Notes: a model not told the origin generated them from the sequence alone. A stretch of DNA of 64,000 nucleotides from Roseiarcus sp963730555 (GCA_963730555.1 CAVSSS010000026.1:5150-69149), one strand, 5' to 3'. Positions 8,063 through 17,596 are shown, counted from the first letter of the stretch. Made by a program: numbers and translations.

Positions 8063-8641
8063 GTCCGCGTGGTGAATGAGCCCGACGGATGGACACCGCA
8101 CGGCGACGGCCCGGCGTAGGGCCAACAACGCCAGTTCCTTATGGAGCCGGTCGCCGGCGGCCCAGCCGACGACGCGCCGAGCAAAGAGGTCAATGACGAC
8201 GGCAAGGTAGAGCCAGCCCTCGCGTGTCCAGACATAGGAGATGTCGGCACCCCATTTCTGGTTCGGCCCCGCTGCGTTGAAGTCTTGATTTAAGAGGTTT
8301 GGCGCGACCGGAAAGGCGTGCAGGCTGTCGGTCGTTCGTTTGAAGCGCCGCCTCTGCCGCGCCTTCAGGGCATTCTCTCGCATCAGCCGGGCGACCCGAT
8401 GACGACCGATGGTGATCCCGTCATCGCGAAGCTCGCGCGTCATGCGCGGGCTGCCGTAGGTTGCGTTCGACAGTGCAAAGGCCGAGCGAATATGGGCCAG
8501 CAGCACCATGTCCTCATGCTGTCGACGGCAGGCCGGTCGATCCTTCCTGGCAAAATAGCCGCTCTGACTGACGCCAAGAACCTTGCAGAGACGCTGGACG
8601 GGGAATTCCTTCTTCGCCGCATCGATGAGACGGAACCTCAT
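8063..8641 (-). pseudogene. IS3 orfB, 5' part
   Basis: Starts at 8641, overlapping orfA by 4 bases. It shows the HTH_21-like region (YGSPRMTRELRDDG, GRHRVARLMREN) and the first catalytic Asp (WGADISYVWTREGWLYLAVV), plus the second (HHAD) just at the IS110 insertion. Complete with 6404-6683. Confidence 0.85.
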
Positions 8642-8934
8642 CGACTTCCCTCCTTGGCGAAAAAAGTCGCGGCCCTCTTCAGGATCTCGCGTTCCTGTCG
8701 CAAGATCTCATTCTCGCGCCGCAACCGCTTCAGCTCAGCCGCCAGGTCCTCCTGCCGTTCGGGCGGCGGCGCCTCGATCTCGTGCTCGCGGCGCTTGTCG
8801 AGCCAGCGTCGCAGCGTCGAAAGGCCGACGCCGAGGTCCATGGCGATCTCCCTTTGCGTCCGACCACTCACCTCAACCAACCGAACGGCTTCGGCTTCAA
8901 ATTCCTTCCCGAACCGTCGCTGCGGCTTGCCCAT
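8638..8934 (-). CDS. IS3-family orfA (HTH transposase subunit)
   Basis: 98 aa. HTH_8-type DNA-binding region (GRTQREIAMDLGVGLSTLRRW), then a leucine-zipper coiled coil (LAAELKRLRRENEILRQERE). The 3' end overlaps orfB, where IS3 elements normally make the fusion transposase by a -1 frameshift. Intact in itself. Confidence 0.9.
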   Translation of the reverse strand: MGKPQRRFGKEFEAEAVRLVEVSGRTQREIAMDLGVGLSTLRRWLDKRREHEIEAPPPERQEDLAAELKRLRRENEILRQEREILKRAATFFAKEGSR

Positions 8935-8987
8935 GAAATGCTCCTCTTTCCTTCAGAAGAGCTCTCCACTTTCCCAAGGCAAGTCCA

Positions 8988-9845
8988 GAGCGTCCAAGAG
9001 CGTGGGCGTTGATCGCGTCGAAGAATTCGCGGAAGCCGTGAAGGAACCCGCCGGGCCCGAGCGCCTTATGGAAGTTGTCTCCCATTTGCTTGAAGCCCGT
9101 CAGGTCGAAGATCTCTGCCCAGTTGACTTGCTGGGTGTTCAGGTCATCGACAATCCGAACCACGTTGTCCGCGTCGGTGATCAGGTTTTTGATGTCCTGC
9201 CCGAAGCCGACCCACTGAGGCGCAACGCTCAACGGCAGCACTCGCGGCCGGGTGGCCGTGTCGTCGAAGGTACTCAGCCCGTCTATGATTGATTTGATGT
9301 CGGCGCAGACTCGAGTCGAGATGTCGTCCCATGAGCGCGCGACAGCCGGGTCCGCCATGTGCTTGCTAAACCACGCGGTCGCGCCAGAAGAAAGCGAAGT
9401 GAATTCGTCGCCGACACTCTTCAGAGCGGTATTCAAAACTGGCACAAAAGCATTGCCGACATAATCGCTGAAGCTCTGCATTTTCTGGCGCAGATCCAGC
9501 CACGCCGTCTGCGCCGCAATCGCGGCCAGTTGTTCTTTCTCGGTGAAATCGCGATTCTGTTCTCGATAAACGCCGTAGAATTTCAGGATCTCGGACTTGC
9601 TAAAGTTGGCAAAATCGCTAGGTAGCCCGAAAAATTCTAAGAACCGTTTTTCGTTGGCGATGCCGCCGCCTCTGCCAACCTGATTTTTGATTCCTCTCGC
9701 CGTGCGCTTTGGCGAGGCCGGTGCCTTCGACATGCGATTTTTTGCTCGCATCGGTCAATTGCCGCAATTGGCGCGACATATCGCGGATCGGCGCAGAAAA
9801 GTGGTCAAAAACGATGGCTTCAAGGCTCAGGGCTTCATCGGCCAT
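8988..9845 (-). pseudogene. prophage tail (tape-measure-like) gene, N-terminal part
   Basis: Starts at ATG 9845 after AGGTAGAGC. The first frame gives MADEALSLEAIVFDHFSAPI and DMSRQLRQLTDASKK, a typical tape-measure start. The frame then changes within or after a run of six A near 9745. The second frame runs through AIAAQTAWLDLRQKM and FVPVLNTALKSVGDEF to GRS, where the IS3 element cuts it. Continuation is at 6066-6366. The rebuilt protein is about 385 aa, short for a tape measure, so another tail or virion protein is possible. Confidence 0.6.
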
Positions 9846-9853
9846 GCTCTACC

Positions 9854-10009
9854 TCAAAAAGGGCGACGCGCCCGCCGCAGAACGAGCGCGTCGCGAGGGA
9901 GGGCGACGCCGAGGCCCAGGCTAAGAACTTCGGCGCCGCCCCTCGGCGAGATGAGGATGATGTCGGCCTCACCGTCCGGCTCGACGTGAACGCTCGTCAC
10001 TGCGCCCAC
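9854..10009 (-). CDS. 51-aa prophage hypothetical
   Basis: GTG 10009 opens a frame overlapping the end of the upstream gene by 13 bases and ending 8 bases before the tail gene start. The sequence (TSVHVEPDGEADIILISPRG) is acidic and beta-rich, like small head-tail or decoration proteins. It may instead be the frameshifted C-terminus of the upstream gene, since the frame is open further upstream. Confidence 0.35.
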   Translation of the reverse strand: MGAVTSVHVEPDGEADIILISPRGGAEVLSLGLGVALPRDALVLRRARRPF

Positions 10010-10755
10010 GAATTCTGTGATGCGTCCGCGCCTTCCTGAGAATCAGGGTAGGTGATCCTAACTCGTGGTGTCGGATATGATGAAGAACTAGCGCGCATGC
10101 CGCGAGGCGGAAGCGGTGCGACCAAATTCGCCTTGCCGCTGAGCAGATCGCGCCACACGGGGCGAGCGGGCGTGCCCTGATTGAGACGCGCAATGCCGAT
10201 TTCGAAACTTTGCCCCATAGCGCGGTCCGTTGCTCGCCACATGACGTCGCCCCACGCGAGCGCGGCCGCGTGAAGCGCGTCGCCTTCGACCTCTTTGATA
10301 CGGTGTGCCCTCAGGATCGAATTCGCATCATCGAGAACAGATGAAAAGTAGCGACCGGCGTCGGGCTCAGCGATCCTACCCATGCGGCCGACGGCGAAAA
10401 ATGCACGTCGAAATTCGTCGCGATGGTCGCGTAACGAAATTTCGAAGCGACCTTGTTCTCGGGCGAGTTTTAGATCAGGGTAAGCCGCCGTGACGATCGC
10501 CAGTAGCCGGTCGAGTTCATCGGCGCTCGGCATGTCGACGGCGATCCACTTGGCGCGCTCGCGTTGAACCAAATCAAGATCGAATTTCAGCGGCTTCATG
10601 CGCGCGGCGGCGATCTCGGCCGCGATTGTGTGGCGCCGGATCTCGTCATCGATCTCGATAATCTCGTCGACGGTCGCGGCCTGCAACAGGGTCGGGCGAA
10701 ATTCTTGTAGCCGGGCTATCTCCGCCTTCGCGTTCCCGAGCGCGGCGCGCTCCAA
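9997..10755 (-). CDS. prophage hypothetical protein, helical N-terminus
   Basis: 252 aa from TTG 10755. The ATG at 10798, which overlaps the stop of the upstream gene, hits TGA after seven codons in another frame, so a one-base error near 10770 may hide the true start. Residues 1-60 are coiled-coil (LGNAKAEIARLQEF, VDEIIEIDDEIRRH); the rest is mixed. No family recognised. Position between terminase and tail genes suggests a structural or assembly role. Confidence 0.5.
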   Translation of the reverse strand: MERAALGNAKAEIARLQEFRPTLLQAATVDEIIEIDDEIRRHTIAAEIAAARMKPLKFDLDLVQRERAKWIAVDMPSADELDRLLAIVTAAYPDLKLAREQGRFEISLRDHRDEFRRAFFAVGRMGRIAEPDAGRYFSSVLDDANSILRAHRIKEVEGDALHAAALAWGDVMWRATDRAMGQSFEIGIARLNQGTPARPVWRDLLSGKANLVAPLPPRGMRASSSSYPTPRVRITYPDSQEGADASQNSWAQ

Positions 10756-10794
10756 TTCGTAGGCTTCAGAGAGTTCAGAACTCGGTGCGCTCAG

Positions 10795-11301
10795 TCATTT
10801 GCCATCTCGCTTTCTTGCTGCGGCCATAATTTCTTCGGCCGTAAACTTCACAAAAATTTTCGCGCCGGCCGTCACCTCGCAGGGGACCAAGCCCCGCGCC
10901 CGTTGGCCTGCGAGCACGATCAAATCGGCGGTTTCCTTGGAGGTTCGCTGCGCAGCGGCGGCGCGCGGGGCTTGCGCTTCCATCGCGGCGATCGCTTCGG
11001 CTGCGGGAACGTCAGTCTTGAATGCATAAAAGTCTGCGAGATGATTCTGTCTCGCAGCGACGGCGGATCTCAAGATTGCTGCGATGCGCGCGCGTTCGGC
11101 GAGGGCGCCCTGGCGTCGCCACTCGGCGAGTTTTTTTTCGGCGTCATCGTCGGACGGAACTCGCTGGCGCGCCGCTGCGAGGTCACGCTCCGCCTGTTCG
11201 AGCGCTCGCGCCGCCATCTCGGCGCGTTTTTCGAGGTTCGAAACCGCAGTCGCGGGCGACGGTTGCGCCCACGCCGCAAATGGATTTCGCCTCTCGACCA
11301 C
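10795..11301 (-). CDS. prophage protein with prohead-protease-like C-terminal motif
   Basis: 168 aa. A coiled-coil N-terminal half (EMAARALEQAERDLAAARQR) is followed by ERARIAAILRSAVAARQNHL and YAFKTDVPAAEAIAAMEA. The latter resembles the tail found after the ClpP/S49 domain in phage head-maturation proteases. The protease domain is absent, so this could be a scaffold-like remnant or an independent small protein. Its stop overlaps the next possible ATG. Confidence 0.5.
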   Translation of the reverse strand: MVERRNPFAAWAQPSPATAVSNLEKRAEMAARALEQAERDLAAARQRVPSDDDAEKKLAEWRRQGALAERARIAAILRSAVAARQNHLADFYAFKTDVPAAEAIAAMEAQAPRAAAAQRTSKETADLIVLAGQRARGLVPCEVTAGAKIFVKFTAEEIMAAARKRDGK

Positions 11302-11363
11302 GTAACGCGCTCCTAATTTTCTATCGTTAAGGAGAGCGCGCTGAAACGTGATAAATCAAAAAG

Positions 11364-11714
11364 TCATTTTATCTCTGTCGTTTTGCTGACGCCGAGAACC
11401 TTCGCCGGCAACGTGCTCGGATCGATGTAGATATTTCCGCCGAACGGCGCGCCAACAACTCTGTTGAGTCGGACCCATCTGTAGAGCGTCGGCGCCGAAT
11501 AACCGCATCGGGCAGAGGCCTGTTTAACCACGAGCCAGCCCTCCGGAATTTCGAGTGGCGGCGGCATGCGCGATTCGAGCGCGGCGATGCGCGCGGCTTG
11601 CTCGATGGTGTGCCTGGTCAGAGAGACGACGAGACTGATCGTCTGCATGAGCAGATCGTGATCAGAAGGCGCGAGAGAGGCCGCGGGGGAAAGTTGAACG
11701 ACGTTGCTCGTCAT
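11364..11714 (-). CDS. HTH (MerR/AlpA-like) DNA-binding protein of prophage
   Basis: 116 aa from ATG 11714, which overlaps the upstream stop (ATGA). Residues about 72-110 are a winged-helix excisionase-like domain (VVKQASARCGYSAPTLYRW), preceded by a short coiled coil. It sits inside the packaging/tail operon, so it may regulate late genes. A longer frame upstream is explained by overlap with the previous gene. Confidence 0.6.
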   Translation of the reverse strand: MTSNVVQLSPAASLAPSDHDLLMQTISLVVSLTRHTIEQAARIAALESRMPPPLEIPEGWLVVKQASARCGYSAPTLYRWVRLNRVVGAPFGGNIYIDPSTLPAKVLGVSKTTEIK

Positions 11715-12202
11715 CTGCCGTCCCAGCCGATCGGCGAACGATAATTTTGCAGGTCGACTTGAAGGTCCTGCGGCCGGCGCGACGCCTGCGTTCGCCTGAT
11801 CGTTGCCGTCACATCGCCGAGAACCGCGAGCATTTTCAGCAAGCGACCCGTGCCGTCGATCGCGCGTTTGCCGTTCCACTCCAGGTAAGCGCAAGCGAGC
11901 CCGTTGCGTTCGTCGAGCCCTATCTCGAACTTCGACGAGCTGCCATCCGCGAAGCCGAGTTGTCGTTGAAAATATGGTTCAAGTTGCACGGGCTCATTAT
12001 GCTGCGCGGCCCAGTCCAATGCGCCCTCGATCCGCCGACCGCATGCAGCCAGTCGCTCTGCGTCTTTCACAGCCAGAGACCAATTGTCGGTGTCGAGATC
12101 AATCGTGAATGCGGACTCCCCGCTCGCGTTCTGATGAACCGCAATCGGGAACTTAGCCGCGCGGTCGCCGATCGTGCTGGTGAAAATTGTAAGGCGCATC
12201 AT
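11711..12202 (-). CDS. prophage hypothetical protein, 163 aa
   Basis: Begins MMRLTIFTSTIGDRAAKFPI. Linked to both neighbours by 4-base ATGA overlaps (11711-11714 and 12199-12202), indicating one operon with the terminase. A mixed alpha/beta acidic protein without a recognised domain. Confidence 0.6.
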   Translation of the reverse strand: MMRLTIFTSTIGDRAAKFPIAVHQNASGESAFTIDLDTDNWSLAVKDAERLAACGRRIEGALDWAAQHNEPVQLEPYFQRQLGFADGSSSKFEIGLDERNGLACAYLEWNGKRAIDGTGRLLKMLAVLGDVTATIRRTQASRRPQDLQVDLQNYRSPIGWDGR

Positions 12203-12423
12203 TCCTCGAAATCCGGCGCATACCCAAGATAACGGGCTACCTCGTACACTGCCTTGGAAAGCCGCTTGGCCGTGTCGTGGTCGAGGATCAGGTGCTCGTC
12301 GAAAACTTTGAGGTACATTTGACGCACTCCACCGTAAAACGATGTCGTACCGATAATGACATCAAGCTCGCGTGGCTGCTTCATGTCTTTTATTCGTTCT
12401 TCAAAGTAGGTCGTTGTAGCCAT
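12199..12423 (-). CDS. prophage hypothetical protein, 74 aa
   Basis: Begins MATTTYFEERIKDMKQPREL and ends in acidic DFEE. Lies 20 bases after the terminase gene stop and overlaps the next gene by four bases. Family unknown. Confidence 0.55.
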   Translation of the reverse strand: MATTTYFEERIKDMKQPRELDVIIGTTSFYGGVRQMYLKVFDEHLILDHDTAKRLSKAVYEVARYLGYAPDFEE

Positions 12424-12442
12424 ACCATCGTCCCTCTCTATG

Positions 12443-14387
12443 CTATCGTCTATCCGGGGTTCTGAATTCGCTCGATGGGCTTTGGGATGTCACTGTGAGC
12501 TTATTTATGCTTGCTATTCTTGCCCAAGCCGGCGACGGGGGCTCTACCCTGACAATGCGGACCTCGCTCTTGACCGGCGGCGCTGGCCGTCCGCGCTCTG
12601 CCTCGAGTTGAGCCCAACCAACGTCGCTCAGCCCGTACACGCCATAGCGCAGTGCAGCTCCGGTCGCCTGGATCAAAGTGTCCAAGCTTTCGTTGTCTTG
12701 TCGATCGTCTTTCGTCCACCTGTACACAGTAAAGCCGTTGCGCTTTACCGCAGTACGCCGCTCGCTCACAAGTTCCTGGACATATTCGTCGTCAAGTCCG
12801 GACGGAACATCCACGTAGCCGGGCTGCTCTGGGTCGGTCTTTTGTAAATCGCGATAGAGCGCCATCTTCAGCCCTGAGACGCCCAAGTGATAAAAGCGTT
12901 TCGAGTATGGAATCAAAAGTCCCGTCTTGGCGTTTCTTTCCTTCATCACCCTCGCCAAACGCGGCGCAGCGTCGTCGCCGCGGCCGCGCACCATGATCAG
13001 CTTGCTCGACGGAAGCTGACGAGCGAATGACCAAACGTCTTCCGTCCATGCATTGCCGTCGATCGCGGCAAAGTCTATGCCGAAGCTTCGTCCGTACTGA
13101 TTGCGCCACTGGCGTTGCATGATCAAGCTCAAGTTGCGCTGGCAATTCATATCGGAAATATGCCTATCGATAATCCCATAATCGATGACATATCGACGAT
13201 ATTCCTTACCAAAGCCAACGCATTGCCACTCAACACGGTCGCCTTGGCAGTCGATGCCCAACATCAATAGCAACGCACCTTGCGGAACGGTCCCACGAAC
13301 GTAATGCGATTGTGCGGCACGGTCTCGCAACCCTTCCCAAGGTGTCGTTTCACTCTGCGCCTTGTAGGCAAGGCCAACAACGTCATTTATAAAGGTTTGC
13401 TCTGCGCCAGGATCACCTCTAGCCTTAAGCCATTCCTGCGCAATACGCGACCATGACTGCAAACAACTATAAGCTGACCAGATGTAAAAGCTCCGATGCT
13501 CTCGTCGAGCAGCCGGATTTTTGGCTCGCCATTCAAAGCCGGCCAGCATTTGCGGGCGATGGCGTTCCTCGATAACGCAACCGCATGCCATACAGGAGAA
13601 ACATGCATCTTCCGGGTGTTCCGGATCAAGCTGAGCGAGCATATTATCCCAAGTGAGCACCTGCATATGCAAGCAATGCGGACACGGTACGAATGGCTCT
13701 TCTTGCGAGCCAGCTTCAAAGTCTTTGGTGATTTTGCATCCTGGCAGGACAAGAGGCGTCGACATTTTGAAAATCTTGGCGAACTCATGTGCGCGCGCTC
13801 GGGAGTCGGCCTGCGTCTCGGGATCGCCCGCCGCATTAAGCTGGTATTTAGAAAGGTCGTCCTCCAGCAGAAACGGCACGGTCACTTGCGACAGGCTCGC
13901 CGCGCTATTCGCGCCACTGATCAGAAGGGAACTCATGCCGTCCGCTCGTTCTTTGAATAAAATAGCGTCGGCCGCATCGCGCGGACGTTGGGGGAATAAG
14001 GCGGCGACGCTCGGGATCGAGCGCATCATTGGCGACAACTTCATGCGACTCCACCGGGACGCAGCCTCGATTGTCGGGTGAACGATAAGCACGGCCCCCC
14101 GCCCCATGACGGCGGAGCCGAGGCTAAAGACATTGCCCAAAATCGTCTTGCCAATCTGCGCCGACGCCACGAGGCTGACGACTTCGGCATGGATCGTCTG
14201 GCCCGAGCGACCTCAAAACCTCGTCGAAATAGCCGAAAGCGCGCCGGTCATATGGCCCGGGTCGCGGCTCCCCGGGCCCGAAGACGATGTTCTCTTCAGC
14301 CCAACGCAAATAATCGATAGGCTCGAGCGGGCGAAAGGCCGCAGCAACAGCCTCGTGCGCCAAGCGCTCCGTATTAACGAGAAGCAT
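12443..14387 (-). pseudogene. phage terminase large subunit (GpA family), one frameshift
   Basis: The N-terminal frame starts at 14387 and carries WAEENIVFGPGEPRPGPYD. Near 14190 the frame changes by one base and resumes as EVVSLVASAQIGKT, the Walker A-like motif of lambda GpA-type terminases. Further on: LLISGANSAASL, Cys pairs of the zinc-like region (CPHCLHMQ, CFSCMACG), and the nuclease part (LLMLGIDCQGDRVEW, IDFAAIDGNAWTEDV). The motor packages phage DNA into preformed heads. The single frameshift may be real decay or sequence error. Confidence 0.85.
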
Positions 14388-14399
14388 TGGCTGCCCTGG

Positions 14400-14960
14400 T
14401 CATTGTTTCTCCTTAACGAGCTCAGGCGCCGCAGCCGCCTCCTCCGCCGCAACGCCTGCCAGCCGCGCCCTGGCGTCGCGCCAGACCTGCCGCAGCATGT
14501 GCAGGGCGTCCCTTTGCGGCATTGATGTTCCGGCGGCGATGGCGTCGGCGAACGAGGGCAGGCAACCCTCGAAGGCCGCGACCATGCGGGCGGCCATCGC
14601 CCCCAGGTCTTGGCGTGCGGACGCGGCTAAGACGTACTTGCCCGAGCGCTCGCCGGCCTCGGCCTCAGCCTTCGCGTTGACATGCTGTAGCTGACGCAAA
14701 CGTTCAGCTTTGATCGCCGAATCGGTAGGATCAAGCGAAGCCGCGCCTCCGAGATTGGCTTTGCCGTTCGCGCCGAGCCGCTGCCCAATGTCCAGGCGGG
14801 CGTCCAACTGCGCCAGCGCGACAGCAACATTGATCCGCGCGTTTCGGCCCTCGCCGATCAGTGCGTCTCCATCGATCTGCCGTGACGCCAACATTTGCGA
14901 CACGCGTCCGCGGGTCACGTTAATCATCGCAGCGAACTCGGCTTTAGTCGCGATTTCCAT
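14400..14960 (-). CDS. phage terminase small subunit (Nu1-like)
   Basis: 186 aa ending 12 bases before the large-subunit start. Residues 5-35 form a winged HTH (AEFAAMINVTRGRVSQMLASR) that recognises the packaging site. A Lys/Gln/Ala coiled coil (IKAERLRQLQHVNAKAEAE) in the middle fits oligomerisation. The position directly upstream of the GpA-type subunit supports the call. Confidence 0.75.
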   Translation of the reverse strand: MEIATKAEFAAMINVTRGRVSQMLASRQIDGDALIGEGRNARINVAVALAQLDARLDIGQRLGANGKANLGGAASLDPTDSAIKAERLRQLQHVNAKAEAEAGERSGKYVLAASARQDLGAMAARMVAAFEGCLPSFADAIAAGTSMPQRDALHMLRQVWRDARARLAGVAAEEAAAAPELVKEKQ

Positions 14961-15131
14961 AGGAATAACTATACCTCTATTTAGTTTATCTATATAGGCT
15001 TAGCGAAGGTTGTAAGTCTGGTGCTATACAACCCTGGGGCGGCCCCTGCGCACGGGATTGGTTGCCTTCCGATGACCCTAGGCTGCATCGTGAGCCGACC
15101 ACACGCGGGCGGAGTGTGGTGGGTTCCGGCC

Positions 15132-15410
15132 TCATTGTGGTCCGTATCCGCGCGCCGTTGTCGTTGACCCCAAACTTGCGCTGTCCTTGGGCTTCGAGCG
15201 CGGTCGATACCGAGCCATTCGCTCCTCGATCTCGCACCTAATTTCCTTTGGATCAGCGCCCGGACATTTTACCTGCACGCGTGCGACAATCTCCGACAGA
15301 GAGATCGACGGCGCGGTATTTCGCGTGAACCATCGCCACACGGAGTCCATCGCCCGGCGGTAGGCAAAATGGCCGGCGAGCATTTCATCGATCATTTTTC
15401 GCTTCTCCAT
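15132..15410 (-). CDS. prophage hypothetical protein, 92 aa
   Basis: From ATG 15410: MEKRKMIDEMLAGHFAYRRA, then a helical region with VARVQVKCPGADPKEIRCEI. Basic C-terminus. No family recognised. Lies 24 bases after the gene at 15434-15643, probably in one transcript. Confidence 0.5.
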   Translation of the reverse strand: MEKRKMIDEMLAGHFAYRRAMDSVWRWFTRNTAPSISLSEIVARVQVKCPGADPKEIRCEIEERMARYRPRSKPKDSASLGSTTTARGYGPQ

Positions 15411-15433
15411 TTCGCGGCGTGATTGCCGCAGTT

Positions 15434-15643
15434 TCACGCTTCGACAACCAGGACGTTGCCCCCGATCGCCGCTGCGACTTCGGCGAGGAGCGTGTTGCGG
15501 CCGGCGCGATATTCGTCCCATTCCTGGCCGGATAACCGCCGTGGCATGGCCGGGCGCCATTCGGCCTTGAGCTCGCGGGCGGGCCGGTAGGTCATCGCGC
15601 AGGTGAAGAGGCCGACGCGGAATGTGGTTTTCCATTCAGTCAT
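15434..15643 (-). CDS. prophage hypothetical protein, 69 aa
   Basis: Start ATG 15643, preferred over an upstream one inside the repeat region. Sequence includes WKTTFRVGLFTCAMTYRP and ends GGNVLVVEA. First gene after a repeat-rich non-coding block, so it may head the late transcript. Confidence 0.5.
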   Translation of the reverse strand: MTEWKTTFRVGLFTCAMTYRPARELKAEWRPAMPRRLSGQEWDEYRAGRNTLLAEVAAAIGGNVLVVEA

Positions 15644-15693
15644 CCGTTCGCTCTCTCTTTCTTGCTTACCGAAATCAACATAACCAATCCGTC

Positions 15694-15770
15694 CGGCGCA
15701 AAGCGGCGCGAAGCGGCGCATGAGCCGACTTGCGCCGGCGCAGAGCGGCGCGCATTACGTAGTAATGCGC
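15694..15770. promoter_or_regulatory. 10-bp-phased CGGCGC repeats plus dyad: operator or replication origin candidate
   Basis: CGGCGC occurs at 15694, 15704 and 15714 and again at 15736 and 15746, with 10-bp spacing inside each group. A dyad with 9-bp arms (GCGCATTAC, 3-nt centre, GTAATGCGC) follows at 15750-15770. It lies between the RepA-like helicase gene and the late genes. Face-of-helix phasing suits cooperative protein binding. Confidence 0.5.
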
Positions 15771-15863
15771 CGCCTTGCGTCGCCTGGAGGTTTTGGGACG
15801 CGTCGCGGCTCATCTTCCGCATCCGGTTGTCCGGTATTGCTCCGTTTGGGTGAAAAGCCGAAG

Positions 15864-17195
15864 TCATGGGGTCCAAAAGATGGTTTGCGCGAGATCGGGC
15901 CCGACGTTGATCGAGCATAGGACGCCGCGTTCGAGGGCATCCTTGGTGCAACGGAGAAAGGCGTCCTTCTTCGCCTTGTGCGTTTCCCCAGGATACAAGC
16001 GGAAAAATTCCTCCCGAACAGCTTCCCGGTCGACGGCCTTGACTTCGGGCATGCCGGCCCCCGGGATCGTTGTTTTGCCCACGGAGCCCAGCGCCTCGAG
16101 GAGAGCGCGTCGGAAAATCGTTAGAGACTTCGACCATATCTTGCCCGCTTCTGTTTTCGGCGGCTCGATATGGTCCTCGGCCTTCCAGGAGACGGTGCAC
16201 GTGAGGCCGTCGGCAGTTTGCGCCAGTTCGAAGGGAATGACGCGGCCGGTCGGGCCGGCGCGCAGTTTGGTTATGGCCAGGCGCCGATTGGTCGTCGCCC
16301 CCGTGGCCTGGTCGCGGTCGCCGAGACAGGCGAGGATAGCGTCGGCCGCGGCGCTTTTGGCTGACGAGCCACGCACGCCCGTGTCGACGAGTTTCCCATA
16401 ATGGTCGATGAGAAGGACGAGGGCCTTCGCCTCGCGCGCCAAGATGGCGAGCATGGTCATGACCTTTTGCGTCTCTGCCGCGCTGTTCTCGTCGTCGAAG
16501 CCTGCCGCCGCCGATAACGTGTCGATTGCGATGAGGGCCAAGTCGCAATTGAAGTTTGCCAAGAGATGCTGCGCGGCCTGAGTTGCGAGCGCTTTCAGCC
16601 GCGCAAGGGCATCCTTGTCGGTCAGGCTGGGCACGGCCCCTGATTGGCGGGCGAAGGGCTGACGCTGCGTCGCGTCGCCCCCTCGGGCTTCAATAGCGGC
16701 ATAGACGCGCCGCTCGATTTCCGTTTCGCCTTCGGCCGCGAACCACAGGACGCCGCCAGTCTTCTTGACGGGCCTGCCGGCGAAGTCGCCGCCAGCGATG
16801 ACTCCGCCTGCGAGATCAGCGCCAACGAACGTTTTCGCCGCCCCGTACTGCCCGCCGAGGATGGCGGTTCCGGTCTCAGGAATTGTTTCGCCGACGAGGT
16901 AGGCTGGCGGTGTCGGCGGGGTGTCGCCATACCAGATCAAGCCCTCGCGCTCTTGGGGGCGGTCTCGCCTTTGGTGCTCGTCGATAGGCTCGCCGATCGG
17001 CGGTGCGCCATCGCTCGGCGGCTCACTGTGGGCGTTGCCCATAGTGCCATTGCCGTGAGGAGGCTGGCCGCTGGCGTCGGCTTCGTCGCACTCATCATCA
17101 TCGCCGAGTACCTCGGGGAATGGCTTCAGCGGCTGGCGTCGGTCGCGTTCGGCGCGCCACGCGATCGCGGATTCGGTGAAGCCGCCGTCAGTCAC
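15864..17195 (-). CDS. RepA-like AAA/RecA-fold ATPase (replicative helicase)
   Basis: 443 aa. After a disordered acidic N-terminus (1-80) comes a RecA-fold ATPase: Walker A GGQYGAAKTFVG near residue 113 and Walker B LALIAIDTLSAA near 218, with LLIDHYGKLVDTGVRGSSA afterwards. This matches RSF1010 RepA-like hexameric helicases of phages and integrative elements, which unwind the element's origin. The C-terminal 80 residues look like a winged-helix tail. Its start overlaps the upstream gene by four bases. Confidence 0.8.
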   Translation of the reverse strand: MTDGGFTESAIAWRAERDRRQPLKPFPEVLGDDDECDEADASGQPPHGNGTMGNAHSEPPSDGAPPIGEPIDEHQRRDRPQEREGLIWYGDTPPTPPAYLVGETIPETGTAILGGQYGAAKTFVGADLAGGVIAGGDFAGRPVKKTGGVLWFAAEGETEIERRVYAAIEARGGDATQRQPFARQSGAVPSLTDKDALARLKALATQAAQHLLANFNCDLALIAIDTLSAAAGFDDENSAAETQKVMTMLAILAREAKALVLLIDHYGKLVDTGVRGSSAKSAAADAILACLGDRDQATGATTNRRLAITKLRAGPTGRVIPFELAQTADGLTCTVSWKAEDHIEPPKTEAGKIWSKSLTIFRRALLEALGSVGKTTIPGAGMPEVKAVDREAVREEFFRLYPGETHKAKKDAFLRCTKDALERGVLCSINVGPDLAQTIFWTP

Positions 17196-17596
17196 GCGGC
17201 ATCCCCGCCGTCGGAGAAAATCGTCTCAGGCGCGGGTTCGACTCCCGCGTTAACGCATGCCGCATATGCGTCGATCATCCGCCTGAGACGCTTGCACCGA
17301 TAAGGCCGCCAGCGCCCGTCATAGACCCCGTAGTCACGCGCCAGCCTGGTCGCAATTTCGATCGTCGGGAGCCAAGGATAAGCGCGCTTCAAAGCGTGGG
17401 CGAGGCGCGCAGCGGGGACCTCGCTCGACCGAAGATCGCGGGACTTCAGCGCCGTTTCCGCTTGACCGTCAGGACGCTTTTTGTAGGAATTTTCAAGCTT
17501 TCTATCCCTGCCAGGGTGAGCGTTTGGCCGGGCGCGTGTCAGAAGCGCGGACCGGCCTTTTCGTTTACGCGGCTCCAGCGCGCGGCAGGTTTTCAA
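17192..17596 (-). CDS. element-specific hypothetical upstream of RepA-like gene
   Basis: 134 aa, strongly basic at its N-terminus; the C-terminal half has ATRLARDYGVYDGRWRPYR, which could be an HTH. Coupled by an ATGA overlap to the RepA-like gene. It overlaps the excisionase gene by 32 bases, so a later start is possible. A role in replication is inferred from place only. Confidence 0.5.
   Translation of the reverse strand: MKTCRALEPRKRKGRSALLTRARPNAHPGRDRKLENSYKKRPDGQAETALKSRDLRSSEVPAARLAHALKRAYPWLPTIEIATRLARDYGVYDGRWRPYRCKRLRRMIDAYAACVNAGVEPAPETIFSDGGDAA

Larger units (their letters stand above)
6367..8987 (-). mobile_element. IS3-family element split by an IS110-family element
   Basis: Ends TGGACTTGCC(C/T) at 6367 and the inverted copy at 8978-8987. 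GAG flanks both sides, fitting the 3-bp duplication of the IS3 family. Without the nested element it is about 1.24 kb, the normal family length. It carries orfA and orfB on the minus strand and interrupts a prophage tail gene. Confidence 0.85.

Noticed and set aside
13496..14081. plus-strand frames of 142-154 aa
   Set aside because: Antisense of the terminase large subunit.
16644..17303. 219-aa plus-strand frame
   Set aside because: Antisense of the RepA-like ATPase, which has clear Walker motifs.
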